Shown here one piece after another: positions 53,101 to 61,725 of a DNA stretch of 64,000 nt. The stretch spans positions 62,001 through 126,000 of the forward strand of contig CASFQC010000001.1 in assembly GCA_949296415.1 (NCBI GenBank), given 5' to 3'. This stretch comes from an uncultured Bacteroides sp. (lineage in GTDB: Bacteria > Bacteroidota > Bacteroidia > Bacteroidales > Bacteroidaceae). Below the pieces are notes generated by a model. It was not told where the DNA came from, ran no database searches, and saw only the letters and a list, made by a program, of their open reading frames with translations. Positions within the stretch are counted from its first letter, which is position 1. The number at the start of each line of letters is the position of its first letter. The position numbers and the translations under genes are program-made.

Positions 53101-56100
53101 ATGAAAAACGCGATATATCACATATTGGCTTTCGCATTCCTGCTGACAGCAGGAACAGCCTGCAACGATGATACGTTCACCGGAAACGCCGGAGACGGAA
53201 GGACCGTGACCATAAGACAGCTCATGCTGGAAACCGGGAAGGAAGACCGGAAAGACATGGCCCTGACCAAGGCCGCAGGACCGCTTTCAACCGTGAGCAA
53301 CGTCACCCTGTTCGTATTCGACGAGAACGGAAAGATGGAAGACTACGGCGACCTGAACGAAAATTCCCAGATAACAGAAACCGGAACCACCGCCGAGGGC
53401 TGCAGAATATATAAGCTGGGCGGAGGCGGACTGGAAGCCACCACCGGAAAAAAGACCATCTACGCCATAGCCAACCATGACGCCCCTTTCTGGCAGAGCT
53501 GTCTGGACGAGCTGAAAAACCTGCAGCTTACAGAAGACGAATTCCAGAAAAAGCTGTTCACCATCAACGCTGACCTCATAAGCTCCCAAGCCCTGCCCGG
53601 CTTTGAGACAGACTATGTGCTGCTTACCGGCAAAGGCACTGACATCACGGTACAGGACGACGGAACCGCAGCGGGCACCATCTACGTGAAGCGTCCGGTA
53701 GCACAAATCAATGTGAGAATCCATACCCATACGGACAAGGGAGGAGAAGACCGCGACCATACCATAGAATTCACCCCCTCCACATACACGGTGTACAACG
53801 TGCCCCAACAATGTATGGTATTCAACAACGAAGGGACCGTACCCGCAGACGGCACAAGGGAATACTACAACATCCGCACACAAAACGCAAGGGAAGCGGA
53901 AGACGACGGCATATCGTACATCACCTTCTACATGCCGGAAAACCCGCAGCCGCAAGGAAACGAAGCCATAGGGAACGATTACCACAAGCGTGACAAGTGG
54001 AAAGACCTACAGAACGGAAGCAAACACTGGACATACGCGCCACAGAACAGCACGTACATGGTGATAGAAGGCGACTACATAGAGACCGACCAGAACGGCA
54101 TGCTGATCTACCAAGGCAAGGTGTCCTACACCATACATCTGGGAGACTTCAGCGCAAACACCGGCAGCATGCGGGACTTCTCCGTGAAACGGAACGTGAG
54201 ATACACCTACAACATCAAAGTCATGGGAGTGGAAAGCATCATCGCAGAAGCGACAACCGATGAAGAAAAGGAATCGGGCGCGGAAGGCAACATCATAGGT
54301 ACGGAAAGCGCCGCGCAAATATTCGAGCTGGACTGCCACTATGAACAGGTGTTCGTCTCCTACAACCTGTCGGACATAGCACGCTCCTTGAACGGCAATA
54401 CGGACGATGACATATCCCAGTCGTTCATGCTATGGGCGTCCACGCCTTTCAGCAAAAGCCCGGAAATCCTGCTGCCTTATACAGATGACAGGACAGAAGA
54501 GGAGGCTACAAAAGACATGGACTGCAAATGGGTGTCCTTCCTCCCGCAAAAGGAGGCAAACGTGCTGTCGCCTTATCCCGGACTGCCGGAAAACAATCCG
54601 GACACCGAACTGGTCACGCCTTACCGACTGTGCAAAAGCCTGGGTACAGTGGTCAAAAAGATACTTAATCATGAATACATTCCAACGGACAATAAAGTGG
54701 AAGGCATCTGGATCCAGCAAGACATGAACGGAGACTACTACGCCTACTTTACCGTATTCATCGACGAATATTACTATGACAAGAATCCCATCAGCGGCGA
54801 GCCGGTGGCATGGGGAGACTTTACCCGACAGAACGACCGCACCATGATTATAGCCAGTGACATACAGAGCAGTACGGACAGCAACAGCACCTACTCCAAA
54901 GCCCGCACATCGTTCACACAGAAAGCCATACAGACTTTCTACAACGCGGATGCGGACGATACCGTGAACGCCATGGGAGTGGAAACCTATTGCGAGAACT
55001 ATCCTTTTTCATTCTCCTCCATAAAGGACGCTTACTCCACATCTCTCGGGACATCCCCATCCAACGGCAGGAAAAACATGTTCGGACTGCTCAGCCTGAA
55101 CTACTCTCCTTCATGGAGCACATACATAAACGAGAAAACGAACGGATACTATGGCACAGATGCAGCCAAAGACAGCAGAGGCCATAAGATAGAAAACGAT
55201 GACATGCTGAAGCAGCAACAATATTATGGGTACATGTATTCTCTCCACCCCTACTACGCATGCCTGTCGCGCAACAGAGACCTGAACGGCAACGGAAAGA
55301 TTGACGACAACGAGGTAAGATGGTATCTGGCGGCAGCCGACCAGTATCTGCGCATGGGCATAGGCTCGGATGCCATGTCGGATGCCTCGAAGCTATTCAT
55401 GGAGGACAAGAGCCTGATTCCGAACCAAAGGTACCCCAACGATTTCTTTGATGACGGAGCCTTATATTACACCAGTACCAACTATGATACCCAACGAGGC
55501 AAGAATAAACGGCTTATATGGGCGGCCGAGATTGCCGCTTTCGGCGACTACAACAACGGGAACTATGAGATGCTGATACGCTGCGTGCGCAACCTGCCAA
55601 GCGGACAGACAGCCAGGGAAAACCCCGGCGAGACTGTAACAGATGACAGAGCTATGGGAATAAAATCCTATTACTACGACTCCAGCCGCAGGCTGTTCAG
55701 TTTCGGCGACATACTGGATCCGCTGGTATTCCGTGAAGTGCGGTACAACACCCCTTACGGAGAGCATTTCGAAGAGCCGAACAGCACGCTTCCCTCGACG
55801 GCCAACCGACTGTATCATGGAGGCTTTGTGGTGGCAGACAAAGATGTCAACGTCAACGCTTATGATGGAAGGCTTGCCACCATGAACTCCATCTGGGATG
55901 GAACTAAAAACCCCTGTGCGAAGCATACTGACAACAACGACCAGGCACACCAGGGCGCATGGCGTGTCCCCAACCTGCGCGAGACACTGATTATGTCTAC
56001 ACAGCCCGGGCTCTTTGCAAATGGAAACTATTACTACATGACTTCCACCAGCTTCTCGGGACAGGGCGGAACAAGCTCTTATGAGCAACGTCCCGGATTC

Positions 56101-56205
56101 GCATACGATGCCGCCGGCCAAATGATAACCGCCCAGCCTAACGGAGAATACGCCATCCGCGTGCGCTGCGTCCGCGATGCCGACCCCGACGAGACCTATC
56201 CATAA
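53101..56205 (+). CDS. Large DUF4906-like fimbrial protein with EF-hand-like loop (putative tip adhesin)
   Basis: 1034 residues, the last and largest gene of the pilus operon. Lipoprotein signal with Cys21 (TAGTACND). The N-terminal 340 residues are fimbrillin-like (KDMALTKAAGPLSTVSNVTLFVFDE, VKRPVAQINVRIHTHTDK, VKRNVRYTYNIKVMGV). The rest resembles DUF4906 proteins: a segment LNGNGKIDDNEVRWYLAAADQY holds a 12-residue EF-hand-like loop (DLNGNGKIDDNE, residues 727-738), and the C-terminal 130 residues (GAWRVPNLRETLIMST, YYYMTSTSFSGQ, YAIRVRCVRDAD) look like a C-type-lectin-like or Fib_succ_major fold. A tip adhesin is plausible, as for Mfa5. No proof in the sequence. Confidence 0.85.
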   Translation: MKNAIYHILAFAFLLTAGTACNDDTFTGNAGDGRTVTIRQLMLETGKEDRKDMALTKAAGPLSTVSNVTLFVFDENGKMEDYGDLNENSQITETGTTAEGCRIYKLGGGGLEATTGKKTIYAIANHDAPFWQSCLDELKNLQLTEDEFQKKLFTINADLISSQALPGFETDYVLLTGKGTDITVQDDGTAAGTIYVKRPVAQINVRIHTHTDKGGEDRDHTIEFTPSTYTVYNVPQQCMVFNNEGTVPADGTREYYNIRTQNAREAEDDGISYITFYMPENPQPQGNEAIGNDYHKRDKWKDLQNGSKHWTYAPQNSTYMVIEGDYIETDQNGMLIYQGKVSYTIHLGDFSANTGSMRDFSVKRNVRYTYNIKVMGVESIIAEATTDEEKESGAEGNIIGTESAAQIFELDCHYEQVFVSYNLSDIARSLNGNTDDDISQSFMLWASTPFSKSPEILLPYTDDRTEEEATKDMDCKWVSFLPQKEANVLSPYPGLPENNPDTELVTPYRLCKSLGTVVKKILNHEYIPTDNKVEGIWIQQDMNGDYYAYFTVFIDEYYYDKNPISGEPVAWGDFTRQNDRTMIIASDIQSSTDSNSTYSKARTSFTQKAIQTFYNADADDTVNAMGVETYCENYPFSFSSIKDAYSTSLGTSPSNGRKNMFGLLSLNYSPSWSTYINEKTNGYYGTDAAKDSRGHKIENDDMLKQQQYYGYMYSLHPYYACLSRNRDLNGNGKIDDNEVRWYLAAADQYLRMGIGSDAMSDASKLFMEDKSLIPNQRYPNDFFDDGALYYTSTNYDTQRGKNKRLIWAAEIAAFGDYNNGNYEMLIRCVRNLPSGQTARENPGETVTDDRAMGIKSYYYDSSRRLFSFGDILDPLVFREVRYNTPYGEHFEEPNSTLPSTANRLYHGGFVVADKDVNVNAYDGRLATMNSIWDGTKNPCAKHTDNNDQAHQGAWRVPNLRETLIMSTQPGLFANGNYYYMTSTSFSGQGGTSSYEQRPGFAYDAAGQMITAQPNGEYAIRVRCVRDADPDETYP

Positions 56206-56448
56206 GAGGACTGACAAATTGGACAGTCTGCCCTCCATCTCCCTTACACAAAGATGTTAAAACGCCACATTTCCCTTACCCACCCTTTTAAAAAAAGAGT
56301 TCAAAACAGAAAAAGGAAGGGACAAACGGTTTATTTATGTTAATACACCAAAGGGTGAAGACTGCCAAATGTTTATATTGGTTAACAACAGAAACCCGAA
56401 AGCCGTTTTCCTTTCCCGTCTGACAGGTTATCGGCCGACGGACAACCT

Positions 56449-56490
56449 ATCCGCAGCCGGCTGCCATAGCACATACAGCCGGCTGCGGAT
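56449..56490. repeat. Perfect 15-bp inverted repeat with 12-base loop
   Basis: Arms 56449-56463 (ATCCGCAGCCGGCTG) and 56476-56490, loop 56464-56475. No T run follows. It is 244 bases after the pilus operon and could be a terminator remnant or a protein-binding site. Confidence 0.55.
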
Positions 56491-56773
56491 GCGTCCGCAC
56501 CGCACACCCACTACAGTACCGGCCCGCAAAGGGAGAAAAAACAGGGGAAAAACACCGGAATATCCGCCTTTCTTGCACCTTACAGAAGTGTTAAAATACG
56601 GGCTATTCCACTATGGGACAACAAGAAAGACCGAAAATTTCCGCGTCGTTTCCGGTCATACCCGTACCTGCCCCGAACGGAGGACATTCTCAATGTTAAC
56701 GGAAATCAAAATGACAGATTGACAAGCGGCCAAAATCTTTCTCCAAAAAGCCGCCGTATTTCCGCGAAAAACC

Positions 56774-56781
56774 TATCTTTG
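56774..56781 (+). promoter_or_regulatory. -7 promoter element of the Rpn-type nuclease gene
   Basis: TATCTTTG, 36 bases before the ATG at 56818. Confidence 0.6.
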
Positions 56782-56817
56782 CATACAGAAAACCATAACA
56801 AGAAAACAGACCAAGCC

Positions 56818-57753
56818 ATGTGTTCGGACGGAATATACGACAGATATGTCAACTTCTATACGGACTTCGCGTTCAAGAAGCTGTTCGGAACGGAGATGAA
56901 CAAAGACCTGCTCATCAGCTTCCTCAACGCCCTGCTCCACGGAAGGGAAGAGATAAAGGACGTGACCTACCTCAGCACGGAACACCTGGGCACGCAGGAG
57001 TATGACCGCCGTGCCGTGTTCGACGTGTACTGCACCAACGAGAAAGGAGAATACTTCATCGTGGAGATGCAGAAAGGAGAGCAGCAGTTCTTCAAGGACC
57101 GCAGCCTCTACTACTCCACTTTCGCCATACGCGAACAGGCGCCAAGGGGAGAATGGGACTACGGCCTGAAGGGCATCTACACCATAGGCATACTGAACTT
57201 CCGCCTGTATCCCGGCACATCCGAATACCGTCACGAGGTGAAGCTCATGGATACGAGGACAAAGGAAGTGTTCTACGACAAGCTCAGCTTCATCTATCTG
57301 GAAATGCCCAAGTTCAACAAGAAGGAAGAAGAGCTGGAAACCCTGTTTGACAAGTGGATGTATGCCATAAGAAACCTGCCTTCGCTGATGGACAAGCCCC
57401 AAAGACTGCAGGAGAAGATATTCACCCACCTGTTCGAGGCCGCCGAGATTGCCAAGTTCGACCGGCAGGAACGGCTGGAATATGAGGAAAGCCTGAAGAA
57501 CTACCGCGACTGGTACAGCGTGATGAAAACGGCGGAAAAGAAAGGATGGGAGAAAGGAAGAGAAGAAGGAAGAAAGGCCGGAAGGGAAGAAGGAAGAGAA
57601 GAAGGAAGAAAAGAAGGCCAGCTGAAAGGCAGGGAAGAAGGCAGGGAGGAAGGCAAGTTGGAAATAGCCCGGAAAATGAAAGCCATGGGTATGGACCACA
57701 CACTGATAGCCCAAGCCACCGGTATGGACAGGGCAGACATAGATAACCTATAA
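56818..57753 (+). CDS. Rpn-family PD-(D/E)XK nuclease/transposase-like protein
   Basis: 311 residues from MCSDGIYDRYVNFYTDFAFK (base 56818, just after the promoter; the longer frame to 56719 has no support). FYTDFAFKKLFGTEMNKDLLISFLNALL and DVTYLSTEHLG match the N-terminal fold. The nuclease motif is the Asp of FDVYCTNEKGEYFIVEMQ with ExQ two strands on. The C-terminal 85 residues include a highly charged tract of Glu, Gly, Arg and Lys (KGREEGRKAGREEGREEGRK) of a repeating G-R-E-E-G pattern, then a small helical tip. Rpn proteins cut DNA and promote RecA-independent recombination in E. coli; a defence or mobile role here is inference. Confidence 0.88.
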   Translation: MCSDGIYDRYVNFYTDFAFKKLFGTEMNKDLLISFLNALLHGREEIKDVTYLSTEHLGTQEYDRRAVFDVYCTNEKGEYFIVEMQKGEQQFFKDRSLYYSTFAIREQAPRGEWDYGLKGIYTIGILNFRLYPGTSEYRHEVKLMDTRTKEVFYDKLSFIYLEMPKFNKKEEELETLFDKWMYAIRNLPSLMDKPQRLQEKIFTHLFEAAEIAKFDRQERLEYEESLKNYRDWYSVMKTAEKKGWEKGREEGRKAGREEGREEGRKEGQLKGREEGREEGKLEIARKMKAMGMDHTLIAQATGMDRADIDNL

Positions 57754-57771
57754 AGGCATCCACACAACCTC

Positions 57772-59070
57772 ATGGCAAAGGAAAGAACAGACGAAAAGCT
57801 ACTGCATTATGTGTGGAGACACAAGCTCTATCCGCTGCAGCCGTTGCACACCACAACCGGACAAACGGTGGAAGTGATAGATCCGGGACTGCCCAACACA
57901 CACGATGCGGGTCCCGACTTTTTCAACGCCAAGCTGAAGATAGACGGCACACTGTGGGTAGGCAATGTGGAGGTGCACGTACGGTCATCGGACTGGATGC
58001 GCCACGGACACGACCGGGACACGGCCTATGACAATGTGGTGCTGCACGTAGTGTGGCAGGCCGACTGCGAAGTGAAACGCACCGGCGGCGAACCTGTCCC
58101 ACAGCTGGAACTGCCCTGTCCGGAAACCGTAAGGATGCACTACGAAGAGTTGCAGCAGTCGGCCTTCATACCATCCTGCTACTCCATACTGGGCACACTG
58201 CCCGCACTGACGGTACACAGCTGGATGTCGGCGCTGCAGGCCGAACGGTTCGAACGCAAGGCCGGTGACATACGCACCCGGCTGGAACAGCACGACGGAC
58301 GGTGGGACGACGTATTCTTCATCACACTGGCACGCAACTTCGGCTTCGGCCTGAACGCCGACACATTTGAGATATGGGCCTCGCACCTGCCTTTCAGGGC
58401 ACTGGAGAAGCACCGCGACAATGTGCAACAGATAGAGGCCCTGTTCTACGGCACGGCGGGACTGCTGGACAGCAACGGTCCGGAAGAAGACCGCTACCTT
58501 ACCGGACTGAAACGCGAATACGCTTACCTCGCACGCAAATTCGACCTCCCTGCCCCACCCGACAGCGTGCGCTGGCGCATGTTGCGGCTCCGTCCCGGCA
58601 ATTTCCCGCACGTCAGGCTGTCCCAACTGGCCTCACTCTACAGCAAGGACGAGCCACTGTTCTCGCGCATGCTCGAAGCCCGCACACCGGCCGAGGCATG
58701 TGTCCTCTTCACCGCCAAAGCATCCGAGTACTGGGAGACGCACTTCACCTTCGGACAGGAATCGGCCAAACGGCCCAAACGCCTGGGGGCGAACGCGCTG
58801 AACCTGATACTCATCAACACCGTAGTGCCGTTTCTCTACGCCTACGGCATGCACAAAGGCAACTCCGCATTGTGCGAGCGCGCCGCCTCGTTCCTTGATG
58901 CCATAAAGGCGGAAGACAACTACATCATACGCCAATGGAAAGCGGCAGGACTGGAAGTGAAGAACGCCGCCGACTCGCAAGCCCTGCTGCAACTGCGCAC
59001 CATGTACTGCGACCGCAAGGACTGCCTGAGATGCAGGTTCGGATATGAGTATCTGAGAGCAAGGGGCTGA
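57772..59070 (+). CDS. DUF2851 family protein
   Basis: 432 residues, cytoplasmic, no signal peptide. LLHYVWRHKLYPLQPL, DAGPDFFNAKLKIDGTLWVGNVEVHVRSSDW and YDNVVLHVVWQADCE near the N-terminus are the strong fingerprints of DUF2851. Later blocks include FITLARNFGFGLNADTFE and RPGNFPHVRLSQLASLYSK; the end holds CDRKDCLRCRFGYEYL with four Cys that could bind a metal. The family is widespread in Bacteroidetes but its role is not known. The gene starts 18 bases after the Rpn-type gene and is followed by a strong terminator, so the two probably form one unit. Confidence 0.9.
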   Translation: MAKERTDEKLLHYVWRHKLYPLQPLHTTTGQTVEVIDPGLPNTHDAGPDFFNAKLKIDGTLWVGNVEVHVRSSDWMRHGHDRDTAYDNVVLHVVWQADCEVKRTGGEPVPQLELPCPETVRMHYEELQQSAFIPSCYSILGTLPALTVHSWMSALQAERFERKAGDIRTRLEQHDGRWDDVFFITLARNFGFGLNADTFEIWASHLPFRALEKHRDNVQQIEALFYGTAGLLDSNGPEEDRYLTGLKREYAYLARKFDLPAPPDSVRWRMLRLRPGNFPHVRLSQLASLYSKDEPLFSRMLEARTPAEACVLFTAKASEYWETHFTFGQESAKRPKRLGANALNLILINTVVPFLYAYGMHKGNSALCERAASFLDAIKAEDNYIIRQWKAAGLEVKNAADSQALLQLRTMYCDRKDCLRCRFGYEYLRARG

Positions 59071-59089
59071 AAGCCCTGCTATATACACC

Positions 59090-59154
59090 CGGTCCCGGTA
59101 TCAAGAACCGAACGCTTGCATGCGCGGCATCCTTGTACCGGGACCGTTTCTTTT
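59090..59154 (+). terminator. Intrinsic terminator after DUF2851
   Basis: CGGTCCCGGTA and its complement (59136-59146) with an extra CAAG/CTTG pair inside a 26-base loop, then TTTCTTTT. It ends the Rpn/DUF2851 unit just before the convergent lpxA stop. Confidence 0.8.
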
Positions 59155-59182
59155 CTGCATGAACGGAGAATACACACCGTCC

Positions 59183-59959
59183 TTACCTCACAATCTCTTT
59201 GGAATCACGGATAAAGTCAATGATGTTGCGTATCTCGTCACTCATCGGGATCTGGTCCTCAATCTTCAGCAAGGTATCCTGCACGCTGAAGTTACCCTGA
59301 TACACCAGCCTATAGGCATTCATGATATGCCGCAGGATACGGTCTGTGATATGGCTCTGGTTCTGGCTGTGCTGCAGCACCACGGCATTGATGCCATGAT
59401 AAGAGGCTGGATTGCCTGCCATGATGATGTAAGGAGGCACGTCCTTGGAAATGCGGCATCCGCTCTGTATGAGCACCCAGTTGCCTATACGGCAGTCTTG
59501 CTGCACGATGACGTTGCTGCTCAATATGGTACAGTCGCCTATAATGCTGTTTCCGGCCACCATGCTCCGTATGCCTAACACGCTGTTGTCGCCCACCTTC
59601 ACGTCGTGGCACAAATGCACGCCGTCCATCAGATAGTTGCCATGTCCTATCTGGGTAGTACCGTCGGCATGTGTGGCACGGGCAATCACCACATTCTCAC
59701 GGATATCATTGTTGTCGCCTATCACGAGTTGCGTATTCTCTCCCTCATAATGGAAATCCTGAGGCATGCTGGACAATACGGCCCCATGATGCACCTTGTT
59801 GTTCTTACCTAGACGGGTACCGTTCAATATGCGTGCTCCCGACATAATGGTGCAACCGTCGCCCACCACCACATCGCCTTCGATGTAGGCAAAAGGTTCT
59901 ACATTCACGTTGCTACCCAGTTTGGCAGCAGGGTCTACATAAGCTAAAGGACTAATCAT
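59183..59959 (-). CDS. lpxA: LpxA-type UDP-GlcNAc acyltransferase (paralogue)
   Basis: 258 residues with the left-handed beta-helix of hexapeptide repeats (VVVGDGCTIMSGARI, LVIGDNNDIRENVVIAR, VKVGDNSVLGIRSMVAGNSIIGDC, and so on). The catalytic region reads YLMDGVHLCHDVKVG, keeping the two conserved His of LpxA (E. coli His122 and His125). The C-terminal helical domain (AYRLVYQGNFSVQDTLLKIED) is present. It probably transfers a hydroxyacyl chain to UDP-GlcNAc. Bacteroides usually have another lpxA next to lpxD/lpxC; this copy stands alone after the efflux operon with no lpx neighbour, so it could be a specialised paralogue. Leader contains no clear -7 box. Confidence 0.85.
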   Translation of the reverse strand: MISPLAYVDPAAKLGSNVNVEPFAYIEGDVVVGDGCTIMSGARILNGTRLGKNNKVHHGAVLSSMPQDFHYEGENTQLVIGDNNDIRENVVIARATHADGTTQIGHGNYLMDGVHLCHDVKVGDNSVLGIRSMVAGNSIIGDCTILSSNVIVQQDCRIGNWVLIQSGCRISKDVPPYIIMAGNPASYHGINAVVLQHSQNQSHITDRILRHIMNAYRLVYQGNFSVQDTLLKIEDQIPMSDEIRNIIDFIRDSKEIVR

Positions 59960-59990
59960 AATTATTAGAATTTAAGTAGTTATACAATAA

Positions 59991-60094
59991 AGGAAGGATG
60001 GAGGCGGCGCGACGCGGAAAGTCCCCTGCCCGGCCTTGTTCCGACGGGCCTTGGTACAGACTTTCCCTGTGGCATCCTGTCCTTCATCCTTCCT
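59991..60094. repeat. Nested inverted repeats between lpxA and the outer membrane factor gene
   Basis: Outer arms AGGAAGGATG (59991-60000) and its complement (60085-60094); inner arms GGAAAGTC (60016-60023) and complement (60059-60066). May form a long hairpin after the efflux operon transcript. Confidence 0.5.
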
Positions 60095-60207
60095 ATGATA
60101 GTTGCTGTATATGTTCCGTTGTCTTTAAGGCAATCCGGGGAAGACGTGTCCGCCTCCCGCACGCTTCTTACGGCGGGCGCAAGGCCGATGTTCTTTCTCC
60201 GCTTGCA

Positions 60208-61590
60208 TCATTCTCTGCCGCCTCCCAAAGCCTGATACAGGGTGACTGTGGCCTGCATCAGGTCAAAGGTATCCGACACTTCCGAAAGCTGTGCGCTCAG
60301 GTAAGACTGCTGGGCGGAAAGTACTTCCAGATATGTACCGGTAGACTTAGTGAACAGCTCTCTGGTGTCAGTGGCCGCCTTGCGTGCCGACTCTACCTGC
60401 TGGGCACGTGCCTGAGCCTTGTCCAACGTATTCTGGTAAAGCGACAGAGCATTGCTCACCTCGTTTCCCGCATTCAGCAACGCCGTCTGGAACTGGATTT
60501 TTGCCTGCTCTTCCTGAGCCTTGGCCTGACGCAGGCGGGCAATGTTGGCGCCACGGTAGAACAGGGGCTGTGTAATCGAGCCTACCGCGCTGGCCAGAAG
60601 CTTACCGGGATTCACAATGGCAGCACCGGCACTGTTGGTCCATCCTGCCGAACCGCTCAGCGTAATGGCAGGATAGAAGGCGGCACGCGCACTGTTCGTA
60701 TTGTAGTAGCAGGAAGCCAGTGCCATCTCGGCGGCCTGCACATCGGGACGGTTGGAAAGCAACTGCAAAGGAATGCCTACGGAAAAACTGGCAGGCAGTT
60801 CCTGCTGCTCCAGCACACCGCGTGCTATGGACTGCGCGGGCTGGTTCAGCAAGAGGCAGAACGAGTTCTCCGTCTCACTTATGCTCTGACGGATATCCGA
60901 CAATGAGGCCACAACCTGAGCATAAGCCGAACGGCTCTGTTCTATTCCCGCACTGGTCACGGAACCATATGTGTACATGGCCTCCATGGTAGTGAGGTTT
61001 TCTTTCAGCACTTCGGCCGTAGCCTCCGATATCTGCAACTGACGGTCAAGCATCAGCAGTGTATAGTACAAGTTGGCAGCACTGGCTATGACCTGTGTCT
61101 GCACGGCCTGCTGCTGGAACTTGGCCTGCTTGAGCGAGACTTGTGCGCTGCGCTTCGGGTTAAGAATCTGTCCGAACAGGTCTATCTGCCAACTAGCCGT
61201 CACGGGCACGGAATAAGTCTTGGAGGCTTTCTGTCCGTCCCAGCTGCTGATGGTACCTTGCGGAGACAATGCGAGCTGTGGGGCATAAGCCATGCGTGCC
61301 GACAACAAGGCAGCTTCTGCCTGCTTCACACTCAGCATGGCGGTACGCAAATCGGCATTGTTTGCCAGAGCCTGCTCAATGAGCGTCTGAAGCTGTGGGT
61401 CGGTAAACACTTCCCTCCACGGCAGGTTGCCGAAGTTGGTGGTATCCGACACCAGCGTATCGTTCACCGTGGCCGTGTCGCGGTACAGGCCTTCGGCTGA
61501 TATGTCGTCGGGCCTGTCGTATGCTTTATAGATATGGCAACTGCTCAGCAGGGACGTTGCGCATACCAGAATGAATATTTTTCCTTTCAT
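60208..61590 (-). CDS. Outer membrane efflux factor (OprM/NodT-like TolC family)
   Basis: 460 residues, lipoprotein signal MKGKIFILVCATSLLSSC with Cys18. Two repeats of the OEP domain; AYAPQLALSPQG, DIRQSISETENSFCLLLNQP and SFSVGIPLQLLSNRPDVQAAE, then GVTSGSITQPLF-like and AGNEVSNALSLYQNTLDKAQ, mark the alpha-barrel. It is the tunnel of a tripartite pump with the RND permease upstream on the same strand; the adaptor is expected beyond the right edge. The gap to the permease gene is 135 bases, longer than usual for such operons, and holds an inverted repeat. Confidence 0.93.
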   Translation of the reverse strand: MKGKIFILVCATSLLSSCHIYKAYDRPDDISAEGLYRDTATVNDTLVSDTTNFGNLPWREVFTDPQLQTLIEQALANNADLRTAMLSVKQAEAALLSARMAYAPQLALSPQGTISSWDGQKASKTYSVPVTASWQIDLFGQILNPKRSAQVSLKQAKFQQQAVQTQVIASAANLYYTLLMLDRQLQISEATAEVLKENLTTMEAMYTYGSVTSAGIEQSRSAYAQVVASLSDIRQSISETENSFCLLLNQPAQSIARGVLEQQELPASFSVGIPLQLLSNRPDVQAAEMALASCYYNTNSARAAFYPAITLSGSAGWTNSAGAAIVNPGKLLASAVGSITQPLFYRGANIARLRQAKAQEEQAKIQFQTALLNAGNEVSNALSLYQNTLDKAQARAQQVESARKAATDTRELFTKSTGTYLEVLSAQQSYLSAQLSEVSDTFDLMQATVTLYQALGGGRE

Positions 61591-61642
61591 ATACGTATTT
61601 TAAATTAAGAATAAAGAACTTTCTCAATGAAGAACGAAAAAC

Positions 61643-61716
61643 GAAGAATGAAGAATTCTCAAGGATGCCGGAAGGCGATTCTTCATTTTGTCCTGAAGGA
61701 CTATTCTTCATTCTTC
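61643..61716. repeat. 14-base inverted repeat between permease and outer membrane factor genes
   Basis: GAAGAATGAAGAAT (61643-61656) and its complement (61703-61716), 46 bases apart. The GAAGAAT/ATTCTTC-rich character suggests a dispersed extragenic repeat; a genome search would tell. Confidence 0.55.
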
Positions 61717-61725
61717 ATTTCATCG

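Larger units (their letters stand above)
56206..56817. other. Intergenic region after the pilus operon
   Basis: About 610 bases. A 117-codon frame (56369-56722) is rejected. Contains a perfect 15-bp inverted repeat (56449-56490) and, at 56774, the promoter of the next gene. Confidence 0.5.

Noticed and set aside
56369..56722. 117-residue open frame after the pilus operon
   Set aside because: No start signal, no protein-like domain, runs through the perfect inverted repeat.
59980..60162. 60-residue frame between lpxA and the efflux gene
   Set aside because: It lies within nested inverted repeats and shows no protein-like features.
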